NCBI GenBank assembly: GCA_040383485.1
Contig: JBEIDK010000064.1
Span: forward strand, 1-16,388
Length of the DNA: 16,388 nucleotides
Source: JBEIDK01 sp040383485
GTDB taxonomy: Bacteria > Bacteroidota > Bacteroidia > UBA4408
Reading direction: 5' to 3'
Shown: positions 8,240 to 14,388 of the stretch, in pieces
Layout: each line of letters opens with the position of its first letter
Numbering within the stretch: the stretch's first letter is position 1
The notes under the pieces: generated by a model
What the model saw: only the letters and a program-made list of their open reading frames with translations
Databases searched by the model: none
Told to the model about the DNA's origin: nothing
Translations under genes and position numbers: made by a program

Positions 8240-9292
8240 TTAAACTTTAAACTTATCTTTTAGTTTAAAAAAATATGCTTCAAAATAATTAAATGAGATA
8301 AATGAGATAATTATAGTAATTAGTGAACTAACAATAATAATTAATGCCAAATCATAGTTGCTAATTTTTACTGATAGATATATTTGATAAAATTTAATAA
8401 CAATTGAAGTAACCATCCAATGATACATATAAATGCCATAAGATATCTTCCCCAAAAACTTTGTTAAAAAATTATCAAATAGTAGAGTTTTATTATTAAT
8501 AATATATGCCATTAAAAGTGCCGTTGTAATTGCTAAAATCTCGTGAGTAAAATATATTTGAAAAAAATTAAAGTAAAAAATTATTAACCAAAATAGGATA
8601 ATAATATAATAGAATATCCGATTTGAATAAATAAGTGATAGCCAGTTTTTATTGTTGACAAATATTAATGCAAGTAAAGCGCCAATTGCCATACAATTAA
8701 ATTTTGCACCATAGAAAAATTTTATGGTGTATTTTAGTGAATCCTTACTCAATAGACTAAATTTTATGGATAGGTAACCAATAAAATGAGGTAAGAGTGT
8801 CCAAAATGGAATGAATATAAGTAAAAACCAAAGCAAAAACTTATTACTTCTATTAGTCAAAAATGGCCAAAATAGATAAAACTGTTCTTCAACACCAATT
8901 GTCCATATTTGAACACTTGGGCTCCAGCCATAACCTAGAAAATGAGGTATATTTGGAAAAATAGTTAAACAAAACAACAAAGACCACAAGGGTGGATGAA
9001 ACTCAAAAAATAATAAAGATAACCCAATAATTAAAAAATATAAGGGCCAAATTCTCAAAATTCGCCTTACATAAAATTTTTTAAAACTTATTTTTTTATT
9101 ATTACTACGTTCAATTAATAACAAACTAGTGATTAAAAAACCACTTAAAACATAAAAAACAATTACACCATTAAAACCTAGATGGTCAATTGATTTGGTA
9201 TCGAATCCAGAAATTTCAATTATATGAGCAATCATAACAGTCACTGCAGCAAATGCCCTTAATCCATCTAGCCCATTAAAATATATTTTCAT
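8240..9292 (-). CDS. Acyltransferase-3 family membrane protein (OafA-like)
   Basis: This 350-residue polytopic membrane protein belongs to the acyltransferase-3 family, which typically moves acetyl or similar groups onto surface sugars such as O-antigen or exopolysaccharide. Family marks are the N-terminal GLDGLRAFAAVTVMIAHII with its conserved Arg and His, the second helix GVIVFYVLSGFLITSLLL, and GVEEQFYLFWPFL in the middle. About ten hydrophobic helices can be seen. The length matches the membrane domain alone, with no SGNH esterase extension. The gene is extremely AT-rich: the row 8581-8640 has 11 G/C in 60. It reads divergently from the polysaccharide operon and is probably part of the same function. 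The acceptor sugar and acyl group are unknown. The stop at 8240-8242 abuts the AsmA-like stop. Confidence 0.9.
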   Translation of the reverse strand: MKIYFNGLDGLRAFAAVTVMIAHIIEISGFDTKSIDHLGFNGVIVFYVLSGFLITSLLLIERSNNKKISFKKFYVRRILRIWPLYFLIIGLSLLFFEFHPPLWSLLFCLTIFPNIPHFLGYGWSPSVQIWTIGVEEQFYLFWPFLTNRSNKFLLWFLLIFIPFWTLLPHFIGYLSIKFSLLSKDSLKYTIKFFYGAKFNCMAIGALLALIFVNNKNWLSLIYSNRIFYYIIILFWLIIFYFNFFQIYFTHEILAITTALLMAYIINNKTLLFDNFLTKFLGKISYGIYMYHWMVTSIVIKFYQIYLSVKISNYDLALIIIVSSLITIIISFISFNYFEAYFFKLKDKFKV

Positions 9293-9370
9293 ATGGCATA
9301 TTTATAAAATAACAATTTCAAACTTATATTTTAAGTATAGTGAATAAATTCATTTTAGATATTAATTGCA

Positions 9371-9402
9371 CAAAAATAGGTTTCAACCTTAAATTTAACA
9401 AA
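9371..9402 (-). promoter_or_regulatory. Promoter of the acyltransferase gene
   Basis: On the minus strand TTTG (9402-9399), a 20-nt spacer and TATTTTTG (9378-9371) match both parts of the Bacteroidota sigma consensus exactly. The predicted start site leaves a leader of roughly 70 nt before the ATG at 9292. This is the best promoter match in the window. Confidence 0.6.
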
Positions 9403-9601
9403 ACGTGAAAAAACTATTATAGCAACAAATAATACAAACAAATTAAGTAATATATTATTTTATATTTCTTATGTTATACAGATTTGCTTTTGCAGAAATT
9501 GTTTTTTGATTTTTAAATAAGAATTAAAATATACATTTTTATTTTCATGATAATCGTGTCAATTTTTTTAAAATTTAATATAAACAACAACTATATGATT
9601 A

Positions 9602-9769
9602 AACCCAGAATACGCATTAGAAATTCTATTACAACGCAAAACCCCTTCAAAATATGAAGTAAACAACTTTTACTCAGGCATCATATATTCAATATGATTT
9701 ATTCGTAAAAGTTCATATTTTATTAGGCTTTGTCGTTTCACTACGAACCTCTAACGCGTAATCTGGGTT
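9602..9769. mobile_element. Putative MITE: about 168-bp imperfect palindrome with 20-bp terminal inverted repeats
   Basis: The ends 9602-9621 and 9750-9769 are inverted repeats matching at 18 of 20 positions (AACCCAGAATACGCATTAGA against AACCCAGATTACGCGTTAGA). Complementarity continues inward with gaps: aaaatatgaa (9649-9658) pairs with ttcatatttt (9712-9721), aacttttac (9665-9673) with gtaaaagtt (9705-9713), and atcatat (9680-9686) with atatgat (9692-9698) around a 5-nt loop. The last two outer stems overlap by two bases and are alternatives at that point. TAA occurs at both edges (9600-9602 and 9769-9771), a possible 3-bp target duplication, but in such AT-rich DNA it may be chance. No transposase is encoded, so an IS elsewhere would have to move it. 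A relic of a larger element or a structured RNA are alternatives. Confidence 0.6.
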
Positions 9770-9832
9770 AAAATGAGGTAATTATGATAATGAATTCTAA
9801 TAAAAAAGAAGCTATACTAAAAGTACATTCAA

Positions 9833-9840
9833 TAAATTTG
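9833..9840 (+). promoter_or_regulatory. Weak candidate -7 box for the polysaccharide operon
   Basis: TAAATTTG is an exact match to TAnnTTTG on the plus strand, but no TTG sits at the proper distance upstream and it lies 142 nt before the ATG at 9983. In DNA this AT-rich it may be coincidental. Confidence 0.25.
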
Positions 9841-9982
9841 GTTTCATAAGAAAGTTTTCTTTCAACTCTCTACAAACATAATTGATAGAATGGTATGTAA
9901 AAAAATATGTTTTCGCTTAGTTTTAATTTAATATTTGAAAATAATACTAGTATTGTAAATATAATTTCAATGTATAAATTAA

Positions 9983-10963
9983 ATGTGGCAAAGAATAAAG
10001 AATAAGGGAAAGTCTTTCTATACGGAGTTTTTATTACGAAACAATCTAGCTTCAAAAAGTTATATTAATTCATTCCCAAATACAATTTTAATGTACCATG
10101 GAATAGATAGGATTGGACGTAATGTATTTAATTCTCGACATACTGGTAAAGATGATTTTGAGATTCAACTTAAATTTCTCCAGAAAAATTTTAACGTTAT
10201 TTCGGTGAGTGATTTTTTTCAAGGAAAATTTTCAAATAATAGACCCAATATTGCATTAACTTTTGACGATGGGTATTTAAATAATTTTACAAATGCACTG
10301 CCTCTGCTAGAAAAGTATAAAACCCCTGCAAGTATTTATATAACAGGAATCCAGACGACTGAAAATCCTTACTTGTGGGCCGATTTTTTGAATATTGCTT
10401 CTATTTATGTCAAAAAAAATATTGAAATAGAAGGTGAAATATTTGAGAATATTAATGGGATGTTTATTTCAAGGTCATCTAATTTAAGTTTATTTGAGGT
10501 TGTAAAAAATAGAAAAGCTGACTATAATTATAAGCTATCAATTTATAAGGCATTCAAAAGCGAATTTAAATTAGAAAGTTTAAAAGATGCTGACGAATAT
10601 TGGAAATTAGTTAGTGTCAATGAAATAAAATCACTTTCAAAATCTAATTATGTAACAATAGGAAGTCACGGCTTCTATCATAATAATTTAGGAAAGCTTA
10701 AACCAGATTCAGTGGAGTTTGAGTTATTAGAATCAAAAAAATATTTAGAAAATATTATTCAGAAAGAAGTTTTAGAATTAGCTTACCCTGACGGTTCATA
10801 TTCCACAGAATCACTTAATATTGCAGATACTATTGGTTATAAATATCAATTAGCAACAGAAGTATATAATTTTGAAAGTGAAAAAAATGATAGAAGAATA
10901 TTAACTCGGAGAGGTTTGTATGCATGCGATTACGCTCTTATGCAATTAATTACAGCATTTTAA
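9983..10963 (+). CDS. Polysaccharide deacetylase family protein (NodB-like)
   Basis: This 326-residue protein has the carbohydrate esterase 4 fold that removes N- or O-acetyl groups from sugars with a divalent metal. The opening strand TILMYHGID (34-42) is typical. Motif 1 is TFDDGY (93-98), with the catalytic-base and metal aspartates D95 and D96; motif 2 is S228-H229...H233, giving the two metal histidines; motif 3 is AYPDG (267-271). About 130 residues separate motifs 1 and 2, against about 50 in standard NodB domains, so there is an insertion (about 125-215) beginning near YLWADFLN. No signal peptide is visible, so a cytoplasmic, lipid-linked or nucleotide-sugar substrate is possible. It is the first gene of a four-gene operon; the next ATG comes 6 bp after its stop. 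Confidence 0.88.
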   Translation: MWQRIKNKGKSFYTEFLLRNNLASKSYINSFPNTILMYHGIDRIGRNVFNSRHTGKDDFEIQLKFLQKNFNVISVSDFFQGKFSNNRPNIALTFDDGYLNNFTNALPLLEKYKTPASIYITGIQTTENPYLWADFLNIASIYVKKNIEIEGEIFENINGMFISRSSNLSLFEVVKNRKADYNYKLSIYKAFKSEFKLESLKDADEYWKLVSVNEIKSLSKSNYVTIGSHGFYHNNLGKLKPDSVEFELLESKKYLENIIQKEVLELAYPDGSYSTESLNIADTIGYKYQLATEVYNFESEKNDRRILTRRGLYACDYALMQLITAF

Positions 10964-10969
10964 TTGAAT

Positions 10970-11884
10970 ATGGATTATAGATTTGAAAGAATTAATGAAA
11001 AGAATATTGAGGACTTAGTATTTCTGTTTCAAGCTTCGAAAAAGTCAATTTATGACTCCAGCTATTTTAAAAACAAATTTAATACTTCCTACACGGGTAA
11101 AAAGTTTATCGGCTTTTTGGCTTATAACCTAATAACAAATGAACCTTCTGCATTTTATGGAGTTTATCCTGTAATGCTTGAATATAAAACAAAGTTTTTT
11201 TTAGGTGCGCAATCCGGGGATACTATTACTCATCCAAAGCACCAGAAAAAAGGGCTATTTATTGAATTAGCTAAATTAACTTATGAGTTGTGCTTAAAAG
11301 AAGACATTAAACTAATATTTGGTTTTCCTAATAGCAATTCTTCACATGGTTTTTATGCCAAACTTGGGTGGAAGAAAGACCATATTGTAAATCGGTATAT
11401 AATAAATACCAAGCATCAATTTTTCTTGAGAGTTTTCAATAAATTTTTTTATCGATTCTTTATTAGATTACTATTGGATTTAGGCTCAAAAAAAACTATA
11501 GGAGGCAGCTTAGATTGCAATAGTAATATTGTGATAAGAAGAGATAAAGAATATTATAGCTATAAAACATTTACCAAAAACTACTTTGTAAAAATAAATA
11601 ATATTAGCATTTGGTTTAAAATAGAAAACGGTTTACATATTGGTGATATAATGTGCGAAGATGAAAATTTAAAGAACAAAATTATCCCCAGTATAATCCA
11701 ACTATCAAACCTATTATTAACTGATACAATTCTACTTTTAATTTCTGACAACCATAAATATTGCGATATTTTTCAAAACTATTTAGTTGACGGAATAGAT
11801 TTTACTTGCGGTAAATATTTCGTTGACAAAAATATAGAAGATATCAATCTTAGTTTTACCTTCGGTGACTTTGATACTTTTTAA
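10970..11884 (+). CDS. GNAT-like N-acetyltransferase in polysaccharide operon
   Basis: This 304-residue protein appears to be an acetyl-CoA-dependent acetyltransferase. The fold signature is at about 79-134: GAQSGDTITHPKHQKKGLF, corresponding to the strand and pyrophosphate-binding loop of GNAT enzymes (a loose version of Q/RxxGxG/A), then the helix ELAKLTYELC and the acceptor-side GFPNSNSSHGFYAKLGW. The C-terminal half (about 140-304) has no family I can name; it may be a second, degenerate GNAT-like half. A TTG directly after the preceding stop (10964) could also initiate, but the ATG at 10970 is preferred. It lies between the deacetylase and a glycosyltransferase with gaps of 6 and 8 bp, so a role in acetylating an amino sugar of the same glycan is likely. 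The substrate is unknown. Confidence 0.72.
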   Translation: MDYRFERINEKNIEDLVFLFQASKKSIYDSSYFKNKFNTSYTGKKFIGFLAYNLITNEPSAFYGVYPVMLEYKTKFFLGAQSGDTITHPKHQKKGLFIELAKLTYELCLKEDIKLIFGFPNSNSSHGFYAKLGWKKDHIVNRYIINTKHQFFLRVFNKFFYRFFIRLLLDLGSKKTIGGSLDCNSNIVIRRDKEYYSYKTFTKNYFVKINNISIWFKIENGLHIGDIMCEDENLKNKIIPSIIQLSNLLLTDTILLLISDNHKYCDIFQNYLVDGIDFTCGKYFVDKNIEDINLSFTFGDFDTF

Positions 11885-11892
11885 TTTAAATA

Positions 11893-13068
11893 ATGTCAGG
11901 TAAACAACTTAAGATACTATTTATAATTCCACAAATGGGTTTGGGAGGAGCAGAAGTATTACTTGGAAACATATGCATTTGGTTAAATAAGAAAAATCAC
12001 AAAGTAAAAGTTGTTTCACTATTAAACCCTCATTATAGTTTTGATAAATTCCCTAATAAAGACTTATTTATTTCTATTACAAATTTTGAAATAGTATCAT
12101 TTCAATCCGAATTAAATTTAATTGCTGGCGGTATAAAGATTATTTCAGAATCATATAAAGATGCTGTATTAAATTTTAAACCAGATGTGATTCATTCCCA
12201 TTTATTTTTATCAGAGTTAATTGCACATAGCTTTCACTATTCTTCTGCATTATATTTTTCTCACGCTCATGACAATATGTACCAGTTAGAGCCTTGTTTT
12301 TTTGAAACAAGCAAAAGAAGATCCATTATTGATTTTATTGAACGCTTCTGGCTATTGAATAAATACAAAAAATTTAACAATTACTTTATTGCAATTTCTA
12401 ATGATACAAATTTGTATTTAAATAGAATTCTACCAAAAGAATTGAGGAAAAATATCTCTCTCTTGAACAATGCTATTGATACAAATACATTTAGTCATAA
12501 AGAAAAACCCTTAGATAAATCATTAATTAGAATTGTTTCTATTGGAAATTTAGTAGAAAAGAAAAATCACAAGTTACTTATTGAAATTGCAAAACAATTA
12601 ATTTCAAACTCAATTAACTTTCAAATTGATATTCTAGGACATGGTATTCTATTGAAAGAATTAACAGAGAAAGTAACTAGCTTTAATTTAAATAGTCATA
12701 TTTTTTTTAGAGATAGCGTTGGGAACGTTGCTGAATTTCTTCATCAAGCCGACTTTTACCTTCATACTGCAACCTATGAACCATTTGGATTGGTTCTTCT
12801 AGAAGCAATGGCAGCAGGCTTGCCGGTTATTACGCTTGACGGAAAAGGTAACCGAGATATTATTGAAGAAGGTAAAAATGGTTACATGATTTTCGAAGAA
12901 GATCCTAAATTGTTTGCCGAAAAAATTATTTATCTCATTAATAATAAAGTAGAGTATTATCGAATTAGTGAATTTTCTAAAGCGTATGCTAAAAAGTATG
13001 ATATAGACCTTTATGTCAATAAGCTCCTTGATATTTATCAGAATGCAAATCAAAGTTCAAAAAATTAA
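11893..13068 (+). CDS. GT4-family glycosyltransferase
   Basis: This 391-residue enzyme has the GT-B fold with two Rossmann domains. The N-terminal acceptor domain opens with KILFIIPQMGLGGAE (7-21), the glycine-rich loop typical of GT4 enzymes, and includes PDVIHSHLFLSE. The C-terminal nucleotide-sugar domain starts near RIVSIGNLVEKKNH and carries the retaining-enzyme E-x7-E motif E296-PFGLVLL-E304, followed by AMAAGLPVITLDGKGNRDII. Family knowledge says it transfers a sugar from UDP- or GDP-sugar to a lipid-linked or growing glycan at the cytoplasmic face of the membrane; the sugar is not predictable. It is very AT-rich (row 12361-12420 has 9 G/C in 60). It sits 8 bp after the GNAT-like gene and 17 bp before the ElaA-like gene, and is the only glycosyltransferase in the block. 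Confidence 0.93.
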   Translation: MSGKQLKILFIIPQMGLGGAEVLLGNICIWLNKKNHKVKVVSLLNPHYSFDKFPNKDLFISITNFEIVSFQSELNLIAGGIKIISESYKDAVLNFKPDVIHSHLFLSELIAHSFHYSSALYFSHAHDNMYQLEPCFFETSKRRSIIDFIERFWLLNKYKKFNNYFIAISNDTNLYLNRILPKELRKNISLLNNAIDTNTFSHKEKPLDKSLIRIVSIGNLVEKKNHKLLIEIAKQLISNSINFQIDILGHGILLKELTEKVTSFNLNSHIFFRDSVGNVAEFLHQADFYLHTATYEPFGLVLLEAMAAGLPVITLDGKGNRDIIEEGKNGYMIFEEDPKLFAEKIIYLINNKVEYYRISEFSKAYAKKYDIDLYVNKLLDIYQNANQSSKN

Positions 13069-13085
13069 ACCAATTCAATTATTTT

Positions 13086-13538
13086 ATGGAGTTTATTATA
13101 AAATATTTCAATGACCTGTCTGCATCTGAACTTTACTTAATTTTAAAGCTACGTAATAATGTTTTTGTAATTGAACAAAACTGTATTTACGAGGAATTGG
13201 ATGGCATTGATAAGTTTTGTTACCATATATTTTTGTTTGAAAATGAAGAATGCGTTGCTACTTCTCGTATCGTGCCTCCAGAAATAAAATATAAAAACTA
13301 TGCTAGTATTGGACGAGTTTGCACATCATTCAAAAATCGTAAAAATGGCTTGGGCAGGCATTTGATGGAATACTCAATTATAAAAACGATAGAATTATTC
13401 CCTTCTAATTCTATTAAAATATCTGCTCAATTATATTTAAAACAATTTTATGAATCATTTGGTTTTATAAAAGTTTCGGATGCTTACGATGAAGATGGAA
13501 TCATGCATATTGATATGCTTCGAGATTTAAGTGCTTAG
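13086..13538 (+). CDS. ElaA-like GNAT family acetyltransferase
   Basis: This 150-residue protein is a compact single-domain GNAT enzyme resembling Escherichia coli ElaA. The signature N-terminus LYLILKLRNNVFVIEQNCIYEELDG-like stretch (about 16-40, with RNNVFVIEQ and YEELDG), the central IGRVCTSFKNRKNGLGRHLM (93-112) with the RKNGLG acetyl-CoA loop, and the C-terminal YESFGF and HIDM support this. Its substrate is not established in the family. It is the last gene of the operon, 17 bp after the glycosyltransferase. Its TAG stop overlaps the TAA stop of the convergent TPR gene, so the two 3' ends share 4 bp. Membership in the glycan pathway is inferred only from position; it could be an independent passenger gene. 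Confidence 0.85.
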   Translation: MEFIIKYFNDLSASELYLILKLRNNVFVIEQNCIYEELDGIDKFCYHIFLFENEECVATSRIVPPEIKYKNYASIGRVCTSFKNRKNGLGRHLMEYSIIKTIELFPSNSIKISAQLYLKQFYESFGFIKVSDAYDEDGIMHIDMLRDLSA

Positions 13539-14188
13539 CCAGGCATTCTCGCCATTTGCTTGTCAAGACTTTTTATTTGACTAACAATTTCTTCGTTTTT
13601 TGGTTTAAGGTCCTTTGCCTTTTTAAAGTATACTTTAGCAATTTTATATTGCTGACGTTGTGCCTCCATATTACATAATTGTAAGTATACTGCCGCTAAG
13701 TTTTCTTTGTCAGGAATACCTGCTTTTACTGCGGCTAACAAATGCGTACGAGCCTCCTTACTATTACCTTTTCTAAGTTCAATAAAACCTAGCTGCATCA
13801 AATTAGCGCCTTCCATATCTCCAACAATGGTTGATTTAATACTAAGGCTTTTTCTAATACTAGATTCTGCTGATGCTAAATCGTTAGTTGCCATAGATAA
13901 ATTACTTTGCAACATATAATATCCAGAACGAATTGGTTTGAATAACATGTTAGGAAATTTTATTTTCTTCATGTATTGACTTGCCTTTTCAACATCACCC
14001 TCTGCAACTGCCTCTTGTACAATACGCATGGTACCAATCATAAAATAAAGTGTTATTGATATGGCTGCTAAAATGTAACAAATCCATGCTGTAATTGTAT
14101 CGAAATATAAATGTGATAATACTCCTAAAACAATTAGTGCAATAATAAATTCTATTCTATGAATGATGTAAAAACGTAAAAATTTCAT
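13535..14188 (-). CDS. Membrane protein with C-terminal TPR-like repeats
   Basis: This 217-residue protein has two N-terminal hydrophobic helices (about 12-28 and 33-52), which anchor it in the inner membrane with a short loop between. The rest (about 55-210) is helical with tetratricopeptide-like spacing: EAVAEGDVEKASQYMKKI, SNLSMATNDLASAESSIRKSL, GFIELRKGNSKEARTHLLAA and AQRQQYKIAKVYFKKAKDLKPKN each end in the Ala/hydrophobic pattern of a TPR helix B. TPR arrays bind protein partners, so it is probably a scaffold facing the cytoplasm. I recognise no specific family name. It has its own promoter, diverging from the amylase gene, and its base composition is that of the flanking core genes, not of the AT-rich block. 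Confidence 0.75.
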   Translation of the reverse strand: MKFLRFYIIHRIEFIIALIVLGVLSHLYFDTITAWICYILAAISITLYFMIGTMRIVQEAVAEGDVEKASQYMKKIKFPNMLFKPIRSGYYMLQSNLSMATNDLASAESSIRKSLSIKSTIVGDMEGANLMQLGFIELRKGNSKEARTHLLAAVKAGIPDKENLAAVYLQLCNMEAQRQQYKIAKVYFKKAKDLKPKNEEIVSQIKSLDKQMARMPG

Positions 14189-14222
14189 GTATTCCTTTTT
14201 ATATTAAGTCTTTAATTTTTGG

Positions 14223-14255
14223 CAAGATTAGTAAAAATAAGTTTGCTATTCTCAA
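14223..14255 (-). promoter_or_regulatory. Promoter of the TPR membrane protein gene
   Basis: On the minus strand TTG (14255-14253), a 22-nt spacer and TAATCTTG (14230-14223) fit the Bacteroidota consensus with one mismatch in the -7 box. The start codon follows 34 nt after the box. Confidence 0.4.
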
Positions 14256-14346
14256 TTCCATTTTGTTTAATTTTTTGTTTTAGTAACAATAACTATTTTA
14301 ATCATATGTATAGGGCTTTATGTTAAATTTACACTATTTCAATTTA

Positions 14347-14370
14347 TTTGTCAATATAATTATATTTTTG
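14347..14370 (+). promoter_or_regulatory. Candidate promoter of the alpha-amylase gene
   Basis: TATTTTTG at 14363-14370 matches TAnnTTTG exactly and lies 18 nt before the ATG at 14389. TTTG at 14347-14350 is only 12 nt upstream of it, too close for a normal -33; TTTC at 14337-14340 has a 22-nt spacer and may serve instead. The -7 box is the reliable part. Confidence 0.4.
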
Positions 14371-14388
14371 TTACAAAATTATTAAGAA

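Larger units (their letters stand above)
9293..9982. other. 690-bp intergenic region with divergent promoters and a palindromic element
   Basis: This stretch between two divergent genes has no credible coding region. It contains a promoter for the acyltransferase gene (9371-9402, minus), AT-rich sequence without clear structure (about 9403-9598), the palindromic element at 9602-9769, and a leader of about 210 bp before the deacetylase gene with one weak promoter box. I looked for tRNA, riboswitch-like and attachment-site signals and saw none. Confidence 0.75.

Noticed and set aside
8246..8269. Hairpin (8-bp arms, 8-nt loop) just after the AsmA-like stop, as a possible terminator
   Set aside because: The stem has a single G-C pair, there is no T-run after it on the plus strand, and it lies within the coding end of the convergent acyltransferase gene.
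8291..8308. 9-bp tandem repeat aaatgagat twice
   Set aside because: It is a two-copy repeat inside the acyltransferase coding region, encoding ISF-ISF in a membrane helix; expected in AT-rich DNA for hydrophobic segments.
9403..9598. AT-rich stretch as a possible replication origin or regulatory array
   Set aside because: I found no DnaA-box clusters, iterons or repeated operators; the composition alone is typical of intergenic DNA here.
9870..10055. A 61-codon minus-strand open frame near the start of the deacetylase gene
   Set aside because: It overlaps the deacetylase start and is rich in Phe, Ile and Tyr as expected from AT-rich noncoding sequence; no support for translation.
8240..13538. 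A defence island or new anti-phage system
   Set aside because: All five genes have glycan-modifying or acetyltransferase signatures, and no nuclease, helicase, toxin-antitoxin pair, reverse transcriptase or CRISPR feature is present.
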